A stretch of 64,000 nt of DNA from Candidatus Binatus soli (GTDB taxonomy: Bacteria > Desulfobacterota > Binatia > Binatales > Binataceae). Numbering within the stretch: position 1 is the stretch's first letter; each line of letters opens with the position of its first letter. The stretch spans positions 1-64,000 of the forward strand of contig DLMJ01000043.1 in NCBI GenBank assembly GCA_002479255.1. Reading direction: 5' to 3'. A program made the translations under genes and the position numbers. Below, in pieces: positions 53,011 through 61,625 of the stretch. The notes below the pieces were generated by a model, which was given only the letters and a program-made list of their open reading frames with translations, was not told where the DNA came from and made no database searches.

Positions 53011-56000
53011 GACGCTTGAACCGGAACGGTCTCCGGAACAACATCTTTTGTCTTCCATTTCGACACTTGGGTCGCCAAGCGGTCGAAGGTCAGGAAAATC
53101 ACCGGCGTCGTGTAAAGCGTGAGCACCTGGCTCACGAGCAGGCCGCCGACGATTGCGATACCGAGCGGGCGGCGCAACTCGGAGCCGACGCCGGTTCCCA
53201 ACGCGAGCGGCAACGCGCCGAGCAACGCCGCCATCGTGGTCATCATGATGGGCCGGAAGCGCAGCAGGCAGGCCTGGTAGATTGCCTCGCGCGGCGGCTT
53301 GCCTTCCCCGCGCTGAGCTTCGAGTGCGAAATCGATCATCATGATCGCGTTCTTCTTCACGATACCTATCAGCAGGATGATACCGATGAGCGCGATCACG
53401 TTCAGATCTTGACCGCAGATCATCAGAGCGAGGATCGCGCCGACGCCGGCCGACGGCAGGGTCGAGATAATCGTGATCGGGTGGATGTAACTCTCGTAAA
53501 GAATTCCGAGCACGATATACACGGTGACCAGCGCCGCAAGGATCAGCAGCGGCTCGTTCCTCAACGACGCCCGGAACGCGGCGGCGGTGCCCTGGAAGGA
53601 AGCCTCGATACTTGCAGGCATCCCGATTTCCTCGCGCGCCTGGTCGATGGCGGAGACCGCGTCGCCGAGTGAATAGCCCGATGCGAGATCGAACGAGATT
53701 GTAACCGCGGGAAACTGGCCCTCATGGTTGACGGCGAGCGGGGCCGAACCCGGTTCGAAGTGGGTGAAGGCGCTCAGCGGCACCTCACCGCCGGCGGTCG
53801 AGCGAATATAGATGTCGTCAAGCGCGTGTGGATTGCGCTGCAACTCCGGCGTGATTTCGAGCACCACGTGATACTGGTTCAGCTGTGTGAAAATCGTCGA
53901 CACCTGCCGCTGTCCGAAGGCGTCGTACAAGGTCTGGTCGATCAGATTCGGGGTGATACCGAGGCGCGAAGCGGTCAGCCGATCGATGACGATATGCTCC
54001 TCCCAGCCCTCGTTCTGCTGGTCGGTGGCGACGTCGCGCAGCGCGGGCAGCATCTTGAGCTTATCGACGAGTTTGTTGGTCCACAGATTCAATTCGTTGG
54101 CGTTCGGATCTTCGAGGCTGTACTGATATTGGGTCCGGCTCACGCGGTCTTCGACCGTCAGGTCCTGCACCGGCTGCAAGTACAGCGTTATCCCGCTGAC
54201 CGCCGCCAACTTCGGCGCCAGGCGTCTGATCACAGTGCTGATGTCGACCTTGCGCACATCGAGCGGCTTCAGATTGATCAGTATTCGTCCGCTGTTGACG
54301 GTGATATTGGTGCCATCGATCCCGACGAACGACGACAGGCTCTCCACCGCCGGGTCCTGCAAAATGACCCGCGCCAAAGCCTGCTGGCCGCGCACCATCG
54401 CGGCGAACGACACATCCTGCGGCGCTTGAGAGACGCCCTGGATAACGCCGGTGTCCTGCACCGGAAAGAAGCCCTTGGGCACGACGATGTAGAGCACGAT
54501 GGTCAGGACCAGGGTGGAGATCGCGATCATCAGCGTTGCGAATTCGTGTTCAAGAACCCATTCGAGCGTTCGCCCGTAAAGCGCGATGGTGTCTTCGAAT
54601 ACCTTTTCCGACTTGCGATAGAACCAGCTCTGCTCGCTCTTGGGCCTATGCCGCAGCAGCTTCGCGCTCATCATCGGCGTCAGCGTCAGCGAGACGACCG
54701 CGGACATCAGGATCGTCACCGCCAGCGTGACCGCGAACTCACGGAACAAGCGGCCGACGATGTCGCCCATGAACAGCAGCGGAATCAGCACCGCGATCAG
54801 CGAGATGGTCAGCGAAACAATCGTGAAGCCGATCTGCTCGGCGCCCTTGAGCGCGGCCGCCAGCGGCGCGTCGCCTTCCTCGATAAAGCGCGAGATGTTT
54901 TCGATCATCACGATCGCGTCGTCAACGACGAAGCCGGTCGAAATCGTAAGCGCCATCAGCGACAGGTTGTCGAGGCTGTAGCCGAGGAGGTACATGACGG
55001 CGAGCGTTCCGATCAGCGAGAGCGGAACCGCGATGCTGGGAATGATGGTCGCCGACAGACTGCGCAGAAACAGGAAGATGACCATCACGACCAGCGCCAC
55101 CGTCAGCATCAGCTCGAACTGCACGTCCGCCACCGAGGCGCGAATCGAGGTGGTACGATCTGTAAGTATCTCGATTTTCACCGACGAGGGCAGCGAGGCC
55201 TGCAAGCGCGGCATCAGGGCCTTGATGCGGTCCACGACGGCGATGATGTTGGCGCCGGGCTGACGCTGAACGTTGAGGATCACGGCGGGCGTGAGGTTCA
55301 TCCACGCCGCGGCCTTGACGTTCTCGGCGGCGTCGATCGCAACTGCAACATCGGAAAGCTTAACCGGCGCGCCGTTGTGATATGAGACGATCAGAGGCAT
55401 GTAGTCCCTGGCTTTCAGGAGCTGGTCGTTGGCGCCGATCGTGTACGCCTGGTGCTTGCCGTCGAAGTTGCCCTTGGCCTCGTCGACGTTGGCGTTGGCG
55501 ATCGCGGTGCGCAGGTCCTCGAGCGTCAATCCATACGACGCGAGCGCGGTCGGATTGGCCTGCACGCGGACCGAAGGTTTCTGGCCGCCGCCGATGCTCA
55601 CCAAGCCCACACCGGGCAGCTGTGAGATCTTCTCGCCCAGACGCGTATCGGCCAGATCTTCGACCTGGTCCAGCGGCAGTTCCTTCGACGTGAGCGCCAG
55701 CGTGAGGATGGGCGTGTCGGCCGGATTGGTCTTGCTGTAAACGGGCGGGTTCGGGAGATCCGTCGGCAGGTAAGTCGCGGCCGCGTTGATTGCCGCCTGT
55801 ACCTCCTGCTCGGCAACGTCGATGTTCAAGTTAAGGTCGAACTGGAGCGTGACGACCGAGCTGCCGAACGAGCTGCTCGAGGTCATCTGGGTAAGCCCGG
55901 GCACCTCTCCGAATTGGCGCTCGAGCGGCGCCGTTACCGAAGACGCCATCACGTCCGGGCTTCCGCCCGGGTAGAAAGTCATGACCTGGATGGTCGGATA

Positions 56001-56123
56001 GTCCACCTGCGGCAGCGCCGACACGGGCAACTGCCCGTAGGCGACGAGGCCGGCCAGCATCAGTCCGACCATCAGCAGCGAAGTTGCAACCGGCCGGAGT
56101 ATGAACGGGCGCGAAATACTCAC
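53007..56123 (-). CDS. mdtB: RND multidrug efflux permease, MdtB-like
   Basis: The 1038-residue HAE1 RND permease begins ISRPFILRPVATSLLMVGLMLAGLVAYGQLPVSALPQVDYPTIQVMTFYPGGSPDVMASSVTAPLERQF. It has the DD pair in GFVVDDAIVMIENISRF and LIGIVKKNAIMMIDFALEAQRGEGK. It is about half identical by eye to the adjacent MdtC-like protein. It exports amphiphilic compounds across the envelope with the membrane fusion protein encoded upstream; its ATG overlaps that gene's stop (ATGA). Confidence 0.93.
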   Translation of the reverse strand: MSISRPFILRPVATSLLMVGLMLAGLVAYGQLPVSALPQVDYPTIQVMTFYPGGSPDVMASSVTAPLERQFGEVPGLTQMTSSSSFGSSVVTLQFDLNLNIDVAEQEVQAAINAAATYLPTDLPNPPVYSKTNPADTPILTLALTSKELPLDQVEDLADTRLGEKISQLPGVGLVSIGGGQKPSVRVQANPTALASYGLTLEDLRTAIANANVDEAKGNFDGKHQAYTIGANDQLLKARDYMPLIVSYHNGAPVKLSDVAVAIDAAENVKAAAWMNLTPAVILNVQRQPGANIIAVVDRIKALMPRLQASLPSSVKIEILTDRTTSIRASVADVQFELMLTVALVVMVIFLFLRSLSATIIPSIAVPLSLIGTLAVMYLLGYSLDNLSLMALTISTGFVVDDAIVMIENISRFIEEGDAPLAAALKGAEQIGFTIVSLTISLIAVLIPLLFMGDIVGRLFREFAVTLAVTILMSAVVSLTLTPMMSAKLLRHRPKSEQSWFYRKSEKVFEDTIALYGRTLEWVLEHEFATLMIAISTLVLTIVLYIVVPKGFFPVQDTGVIQGVSQAPQDVSFAAMVRGQQALARVILQDPAVESLSSFVGIDGTNITVNSGRILINLKPLDVRKVDISTVIRRLAPKLAAVSGITLYLQPVQDLTVEDRVSRTQYQYSLEDPNANELNLWTNKLVDKLKMLPALRDVATDQQNEGWEEHIVIDRLTASRLGITPNLIDQTLYDAFGQRQVSTIFTQLNQYHVVLEITPELQRNPHALDDIYIRSTAGGEVPLSAFTHFEPGSAPLAVNHEGQFPAVTISFDLASGYSLGDAVSAIDQAREEIGMPASIEASFQGTAAAFRASLRNEPLLILAALVTVYIVLGILYESYIHPITIISTLPSAGVGAILALMICGQDLNVIALIGIILLIGIVKKNAIMMIDFALEAQRGEGKPPREAIYQACLLRFRPIMMTTMAALLGALPLALGTGVGSELRRPLGIAIVGGLLVSQVLTLYTTPVIFLTFDRLATQVSKWKTKDVVPETVPVQAS

Positions 56124-57361
56124 GGAGTACTCGCGGGCGGCACAGCCGCGGTCTGCACATTCACGTGCGACCCTTGTTGCAGCTTGTCCACCCCGTCGGT
56201 GACGACCAGGTCACCGGCCGCAAGACCCTTGTTTATGGCGATCACGTCGGCCTGGGTTGCGCCCACGGTCACGCTGCGCATCTCGACGGTCTGGTCAGGC
56301 TTGACGACATAAACAAACGAACCTTGCTGGCTGCGCTGGAGACCGGCCGCCGGGATCAGAATCGCGTTGTGCAGGGTATTGACGAGCAGCTTGGCGTTGA
56401 CGAATTGATTCGGAAACAGCGCGTTGTCCTCGTTGGGAAAGGACGCCTTGAGCTTGATCGTGCCGGTGGACTGATCGATCTGGTTGTCGGTCGTGAGCAG
56501 GGTTCCAGCCGCGAGTTGGTGCTTGAAGTCACGGTCGTAAGCCTCGACCGGCAAGCGGGGGTCGGCCTTCATCGCGGTCTCGAGGCTTGGCAAATCGTCC
56601 TCAGGAATACTGAAATCAACCGCGATCGGCTGCAGCTGCGTGATCACCGCCAGACCGGTCGTGTCGGTCGCATGAATGATATTGCCCGCGTCCACCAACC
56701 TCAGCCCAACCCGACCGGTGATCGGCGAAGTGATGCGGCTGTAAACCAGCTGAAGCTTGGCGTTGTCGACGGCGCCCTTATCGCTCTCGATCGAACCGGC
56801 GTACTGTCCGACGGCCGCTTCCTGGTTGTCGAGGTCCTGCCGTGCGAGGACCTTTTGAGCGTAGAGTTCCTTGTCGCGTGCCAGTTGAATCTTCGCGTTT
56901 TCGAGCGACGCCAGATCTTTCGCGAGCGTGCCCTCGGCCTGGGTAAGCTGCACCTGGTACGGACGCGGATCGATCTCAGCCAGCAGATCGCCGGCCTTTA
57001 CCAACTGTCCCTCGGTAAAATTTACCTTGTCGAGCGCGCCATCCACCCGGCTTTTGACGGTGACCGTGTTGTAGGCCGTCACCGTTCCGATCGCGGATAT
57101 GTACTGGTTCATATCGCCGAGCTTCGCCGGCGCCGCTGCCACCGGAACGATCGTGTGCACTACGGCTGGAGACGCCTGTGTGGAAGAATCAGGTCGGCTG
57201 CGGGCGATAAGAAAGTAAAGGCCAACTACCGTGACGGCCAAAACGACCAGCCACAGCCGCCATCGTTGAATAGCTTTGTCGAGCCAACTGCGCACTTCAG
57301 CGTCCTGTACAAATCGCGAGGCGTCAGGCTTTCCGGTCGCGGGGGCATCTGAATCCATCAT
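56120..57361 (-). CDS. mdtA: RND periplasmic membrane fusion protein, MdtA-like
   Basis: From ATG 57361, preceded by CGGAGA, the 413-residue protein has one N-terminal membrane anchor (LWLVVLAVTVVGLYFLIA). The HlyD-type adaptor follows: MNQYISAIGTVTAYNTVTVKSRVDGALDKVNFTEGQLVKAGDLLAEIDPRPYQVQLTQAEG (lipoyl halves), a helical hairpin (KDKELYAQKVLARQDLDNQ-like), LVYSRITSPITGRVGLRLVDAGNIIHA, and a C-terminal beta domain. It bridges the RND pump to an outer-membrane duct. First gene of the operon; the frame's longer upstream start covers the operator. Confidence 0.92.
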   Translation of the reverse strand: MMDSDAPATGKPDASRFVQDAEVRSWLDKAIQRWRLWLVVLAVTVVGLYFLIARSRPDSSTQASPAVVHTIVPVAAAPAKLGDMNQYISAIGTVTAYNTVTVKSRVDGALDKVNFTEGQLVKAGDLLAEIDPRPYQVQLTQAEGTLAKDLASLENAKIQLARDKELYAQKVLARQDLDNQEAAVGQYAGSIESDKGAVDNAKLQLVYSRITSPITGRVGLRLVDAGNIIHATDTTGLAVITQLQPIAVDFSIPEDDLPSLETAMKADPRLPVEAYDRDFKHQLAAGTLLTTDNQIDQSTGTIKLKASFPNEDNALFPNQFVNAKLLVNTLHNAILIPAAGLQRSQQGSFVYVVKPDQTVEMRSVTVGATQADVIAINKGLAAGDLVVTDGVDKLQQGSHVNVQTAAVPPASTP

Positions 57362-57423
57362 GTTCTCCGTGGCACTCGTATCCAAGCAGCCAAATACCAA
57401 TATAGCATCTATTGTTGCAATTT

Positions 57424-57439
57424 TGGACCAGCCAGTCCA
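57424..57439. promoter_or_regulatory. Putative TetR operator between mdtA and tetR
   Basis: TGGACCAGCCAGTCCA is an inverted repeat (TGGAC, six bases, GTCCA) in an AT-rich stretch, 63 bases before the mdtA ATG and 139 bases before the tetR GTG. Size and symmetry suit a TetR-family dimer repressing both divergent genes. Confidence 0.6.
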
Positions 57440-57540
57440 TATTTCAGATGAGGCCCCTTGGAGGCGATTACGAATCACGCAGAGTGTTGAAGAGTGAAAA
57501 GCTCGAAATCGAAAACGACGATTGATCCCAATCTTTCAAC

Positions 57541-57570
57541 AACCTGCTAGGAATCCAATGATTGCAGGTT
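57541..57570 (+). promoter_or_regulatory. Stem-loop over the tetR ribosome-site region
   Basis: AACCTGC (57541-57547) and GCAGGTT (57564-57570) are exact inverted copies around 16 bases. The 3' arm ends seven bases before the GTG at 57578, so the hairpin could mask the site where ribosomes load (CAGGTT is the best candidate) or be a second operator. Confidence 0.4.
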
Positions 57571-57577
57571 TCCAATC

Positions 57578-58207
57578 GTGAGCGTCAAGCGCCAACCGGC
57601 GGCGCCGCCGATTCGCCGCAAAGACGGCCGTGGCAGGCCGTCAACGCCGTTCATCCGCGAAAGAATCCTGCTGAGCGCCGCGGAACTCTTTGCCGAAAGG
57701 GAATTCGAGCTGGTGTTGATCGACGAGGTCGCCGCTCACGCCGGAGTCGGCAAGGGCAGCGTTTACCGCCAATTCAAATCGAAAGAAGAGCTCTATGCGG
57801 CCGCGGTAATCGACGGATTCACGGAACTGCGGCGCGAAATTCGCTCGGCGCTGGCGGGATGCACGTCGATGCGTGAGCAAATCGCGACGATCGTGCGTCA
57901 TTCTCTAAGATTCTTCTGGAGCCGCCGCCAGTTCTTCGCCCTGCTGCGCGATCCCAAGGCGTTGCGGCCCTCACAGGAGCGCCAGTATCAAGCTCAGCGC
58001 AATGACTTGTCGCGATTGATAAGCGGAGTTCTCGATGAAGGCGTCAGGCGCGGTGCGATGAGGCCGGGTATCGACACTCGAATCGCGGCCGAATCGCTGC
58101 TGGGCATGATGCGCGGGATCAACCGCTACGGTCGCGAGTACACGACACGCGAGCGCGGGGTCGATATTGTCACGTCGATCTTCCTCGACGGATGCGCGGC
58201 GCGATAA
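57578..58207 (+). CDS. TetR/AcrR-family regulator of the efflux operon
   Basis: The 209-residue protein has a basic N-terminus (GRGRPSTPFIRERILLSAAELFAERE), the TetR HTH (LIDEVAAHAGVGKGSVYRQFKSKEELYAAAV), and a helical ligand domain. It starts at GTG 57578 and is divergent from mdtA, with a 216-base shared control region that has a palindromic operator candidate. It should repress mdtABC and possibly itself until a pump substrate binds. Confidence 0.9.
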   Translation: MSVKRQPAAPPIRRKDGRGRPSTPFIRERILLSAAELFAEREFELVLIDEVAAHAGVGKGSVYRQFKSKEELYAAAVIDGFTELRREIRSALAGCTSMREQIATIVRHSLRFFWSRRQFFALLRDPKALRPSQERQYQAQRNDLSRLISGVLDEGVRRGAMRPGIDTRIAAESLLGMMRGINRYGREYTTRERGVDIVTSIFLDGCAAR

Positions 58208-58249
58208 CCTTCTTTGCCAATCGCCACTCATCTCGCGTAGGCTTTCGTC

Positions 58250-59665
58250 ATGGACAAGGCAGCGATCCGAACTCACGTCGAGCGGCTTTGGGATGAATCC
58301 GTAGTCGCCGAACTGGTCGAGTACATTAGTATCCCCAACAAGTCGGTAGCGTTCGATCGCGACTGGAAAGCGCACGGTCACATGGACCGCGTCGTCGCGC
58401 GCTTCGAGGATTGGGCGCGCCGCCAGCCGATCGGCGGCATGAAGTTGGAAGTCGTGCGGCTCGAAGGCCGGACCCCGCTGCTGTTCATCGAAATTCCCGG
58501 CGACTCGAAGGATTGCGTGCTGCTCTATGGGCACATGGACAAGCAGCCCGAGATGTCGGGATGGCGCGAAGGGCTGGGCCCGTGGCAGCCGGTGCTCGAC
58601 GGCGAGCGTTTGTATGGCCGTGGCAGCGCCGATGACGGGTACGCGATGTTCGCATGTATCGGCGCGATCGGCGCGCTGCAGGCGAACTCGATTCGACACG
58701 CGCGATGCGTGGTGATCATCGAGGCTTGCGAAGAAAGCGGCAGCTTCGATCTCCCGCACTACATCGAGCATCTGGCGCCCCGCATCGGGCAGCCGAGCCT
58801 GTGCATCGCGTTGGACTCGGGATGCGGCAATTACGAGCAACTTTGGTTGACAACATCGCTGCGCGGCCTGGTCGGCGGGAAACTCCAGGTCGACGTGCTG
58901 ACGGAGGGCGTGCATTCGGGCGACGCGGGCGGAGTCGTGCCCGACAGCTTCCGCATCGTGCGCCAGTTGTTAAGCCGCGTCGAGGATGAGGCGACGGGGA
59001 AGGTGCTCGGACCGGAATTTCACGCGTCGATCCCCGATGCGCGGCTCACGCAGGCGGCCGCTACCGCCGCGGTGCTCGGCGACGACTTCCGCGCGAAATT
59101 TCCTTTCATCGAGGGCGCGCGTCCTGTAAGCAACGATACGACGGAGCTCATCCTGAACCGCGCGTGGCGGCCCGCTCTGTCGATTCTCGGCGCCGACGGG
59201 CTGCCGCCGACCGGCAGCGCCGGCAATGTGCTGCGGGCGGGCACGGCGGTGAGTTTGTCGCTAAGACTGCCCCCGACGGTAGATGCAAAAGTCGCGTCGC
59301 AAAAGCTGAAAAGCATTCTCGAGAAAGACCCGCCGTATGGATGCAAAGTGAGTTTCCGGGCGAACTGGGGCGCCGGCGGATGGGATGCGCCGGCACTATC
59401 GCCGTGGCTCGAGCGCAGCCTGGAGGCGGCCTCGAATGACTACTTCGGCAATCCGGTTGCCTACATGGGCGAAGGCGGCACGATTCCATTCATGGGGATG
59501 TTGGGCGAGCGGTTCCCACAGGCGCAATTTATGATCACCGGGGTGCTGGGACCTCACGCCAATGCCCACGGGCCCAACGAGTTTCTCCACATTCCGACCG
59601 CGAAGAAGGTGACTTGCTGCGTGGCGAAAGTGATCGCCGATCATTTCACTCGCAGTACTACTTGA
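58250..59665 (+). CDS. M20-family metallopeptidase
   Basis: The 471-residue enzyme has the M20 pattern: EYISIPNKSVAFDRDW, metal ligand His in VLLYGHMDKQPE, Asp in LYGRGSADDGYAMFACIGAI, the Glu pair in IIEACEESGS, Asp in IALDSGCGNYEQLW, the dimerisation-domain HSGDAGG, and the last ligand His in GVLGPHANAHGPNEFLHIP. It is of the dipeptidase/carboxypeptidase G2-like group with two zinc ions, and has no signal peptide, so it acts in the cytosol on small peptides or N-acyl amino acids. Confidence 0.92.
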   Translation: MDKAAIRTHVERLWDESVVAELVEYISIPNKSVAFDRDWKAHGHMDRVVARFEDWARRQPIGGMKLEVVRLEGRTPLLFIEIPGDSKDCVLLYGHMDKQPEMSGWREGLGPWQPVLDGERLYGRGSADDGYAMFACIGAIGALQANSIRHARCVVIIEACEESGSFDLPHYIEHLAPRIGQPSLCIALDSGCGNYEQLWLTTSLRGLVGGKLQVDVLTEGVHSGDAGGVVPDSFRIVRQLLSRVEDEATGKVLGPEFHASIPDARLTQAAATAAVLGDDFRAKFPFIEGARPVSNDTTELILNRAWRPALSILGADGLPPTGSAGNVLRAGTAVSLSLRLPPTVDAKVASQKLKSILEKDPPYGCKVSFRANWGAGGWDAPALSPWLERSLEAASNDYFGNPVAYMGEGGTIPFMGMLGERFPQAQFMITGVLGPHANAHGPNEFLHIPTAKKVTCCVAKVIADHFTRSTT

Positions 59666-59690
59666 TTACCCAGTTGAGACGGAGGAAGCC

Positions 59691-59753
59691 ATGTCGATTC
59701 GAATCGCGTGGGAGCGCGAGAGCGGCGAGCATCACGTGATGCAGTTGCGGTAG
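59691..59753 (+). pseudogene. 20-codon stub with a strong ribosome site
   Basis: GGAGGAAGCC precedes ATG 59691, which reads MSIRIAWERESGEHHVMQLR and stops at TAG, eight bases before the radical SAM gene's ATG. The quality of the start site suggests the 5' end of a gene whose remainder was lost; it could also be a small leader peptide for the next gene. Confidence 0.4.
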
Positions 59754-59761
59754 GCAGACCT

Positions 59762-61501
59762 ATGCGGCGAGACAACGGCCTGGACTTACTGCTCCTACAC
59801 CCTCCGAGCGTTTATGACTTTCGTGAGAAGTCTATCTTCTACGGTCCTGTTAGCGACCTCATTCCATCGTCTCCCGTGTTCGAGATGTATCCGCTCGGGT
59901 TTCTTACCATCGCAAGCTACCTGCAGGAGCGCGGAATGAACGTGCGCATAGCAAATTTGGCGGTGCGCATGATGAATGAGCCGCGTTTCTCGGTTCCACG
60001 GTTTTTGGCATCGGTTCGCCCTAGAGCCGTAGGCATCGACCTTCACTGGCTGCCACACGCACACGGGGCGTTGGAGGTAGCCCGAGTCGTGAAGGAGATC
60101 CATCCGGACATCCCGGTCATCATGGGCGGGCTCTCCTCCACATATTTTCATGAGGAACTCATCGGCTATCCACAAGTGGACTATGTGCTTCGCGGTGACA
60201 GCACCGAGCCGCCCTTGCATCAGCTTCTTCACTCTCTTGGCGACCGCCGCGCTCTACGTAACATTCCGAATCTCACATGGAAGGACAATGGAACGCCACA
60301 GGTCAATCCGATGACCTTCTTGCCGCCGTCTCTCGACTATGTGGATCTGCGGCCGGACCTTATAGTCGAGATGGTGATGCGCTATCGCGATCGCAGGAGC
60401 GTGATGCCATTCAGTGGATGGTGGAGTAATCCGACCACGGCGGTATTCACTGTCAAGGGATGTGCTTGCGAGTGCGTAACTTGCGGCAGCTCGAAGACGA
60501 CGTGTGCCCATCTTACTAAAAGGACGCGGCCGGTATTTCGCAGTCCCGCAAGCGTGACCGCCAACGTTGCGGCAATCTCGCGCCTCACGCGGTCACCGAT
60601 ATTCCTGGTAGGCGACCTTCTCCAGGCGGGAGCGGCTCATGCGGACGAGGTGCTAAGCGCATTGCATGATGCGCATGTTCCAAACCTGCTGGTCTTTGAA
60701 TTCTTCGATCTGCCGCCGCTCGATTTTCTCCGCCGCATAGACGCGTCCGTCGCTCACTGGAGCATAGAAATCAGCCCCGAAAGTCATGACCATGAGGTAC
60801 GGCGCGCACAGGAAGGCGAACCGTCATACGACAACGCACAACTCGAATCGGTACTTTCCGAAGCGCTTCGTTTGCGCTGCAGCCGTGTGGACGTGTTCTT
60901 CATGATCGGCATGCCGCGACAGACGTACCAGTCGGTTCAGGACACAATTACTTACTGTGAGCATTTGTTCAGGATTAGTGACCAAAGACTGTCGTGCTTT
61001 ATTTCGCCATTAGGGCCATTTGTCGACCCGGGAAGCCGGGTCTTCGAGAACCCGGAAAGCTTCGGCTACCGATTATTTGCGCATAGCCTCGAGGAGCATC
61101 GGCGGCTCCTGCTTGAGCCGTCCTGGGAAAGCATCCTGAACTACGAGACCCAATGGATGAGCCGCTCCGAGCTTGTCGATGCAACATATGACGCCGCCGA
61201 ACGACTCAACGAGTTGAAGCTGAAATACGGTCGGATAACCTACCGACGTGGACGCCAGGTGGCGAGCCGGATCGGAGCGGCGCGCGAGCTGCGAAGCCGG
61301 CTGGCTGCGAAGTACCAACAGCAGGACGACCAAGTTTTGCATGCGGGCCTTAAGGCCGACATAGCGAAATATAGCGAGTCGACGATGTGCGATAAGCGGG
61401 AATTGTTGTGGCCAAGACACCTGTTCAATTTCAGACTTGCGGAGATTGTTGGTATAGGGCTTCGGCATTTCTTTACGCACGGTGGCGACGTGGTCTCGTG
61501 A
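59762..61501 (+). CDS. B12-binding domain radical SAM protein
   Basis: From ATG 59762 the 579-residue protein has an N-terminal cobalamin-binding-like domain (LDLLLLHPPSVYDFREKSIFYGPVSDLIPSSPVFEMYPLGFLTIASYLQERG, PRAVGIDLHWLPHAHGALEVARVVKEIHPDIPVIMGGLSSTYF) and a radical SAM domain whose cluster motif is CACECVTC (CX3CX2C). EISPESHDHEVRRAQ and FFMIGMPRQTYQSVQDTI follow. It closely recalls the Ta0216-type group of such proteins, which have no known reaction. GC is lower than the flanks and the gene stands alone after a truncated stub, so it was probably acquired. Confidence 0.85.
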   Translation: MRRDNGLDLLLLHPPSVYDFREKSIFYGPVSDLIPSSPVFEMYPLGFLTIASYLQERGMNVRIANLAVRMMNEPRFSVPRFLASVRPRAVGIDLHWLPHAHGALEVARVVKEIHPDIPVIMGGLSSTYFHEELIGYPQVDYVLRGDSTEPPLHQLLHSLGDRRALRNIPNLTWKDNGTPQVNPMTFLPPSLDYVDLRPDLIVEMVMRYRDRRSVMPFSGWWSNPTTAVFTVKGCACECVTCGSSKTTCAHLTKRTRPVFRSPASVTANVAAISRLTRSPIFLVGDLLQAGAAHADEVLSALHDAHVPNLLVFEFFDLPPLDFLRRIDASVAHWSIEISPESHDHEVRRAQEGEPSYDNAQLESVLSEALRLRCSRVDVFFMIGMPRQTYQSVQDTITYCEHLFRISDQRLSCFISPLGPFVDPGSRVFENPESFGYRLFAHSLEEHRRLLLEPSWESILNYETQWMSRSELVDATYDAAERLNELKLKYGRITYRRGRQVASRIGAARELRSRLAAKYQQQDDQVLHAGLKADIAKYSESTMCDKRELLWPRHLFNFRLAEIVGIGLRHFFTHGGDVVS

Positions 61502-61625
61502 GCAGTTTGCGCCGCGATCCCGCTCGCGCCCCTCTGAGCATCACGCGGAAAACATCGTCGCAGCGGTTGCAAAACAGGCCGAAAGACGAGCATGTTTGGA
61601 GCGAGGAGACAGGATAAAAACAGCC

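Noticed and set aside
53724..55385. 553-codon plus-strand frame opposite the MdtB-like permease
   Set aside because: Antisense shadow rich in Arg, Asp and His; the permease on the other strand is complete.
56165..57352. 395-codon plus-strand frame opposite the membrane fusion protein
   Set aside because: Antisense shadow of a full-length MdtA-like gene.
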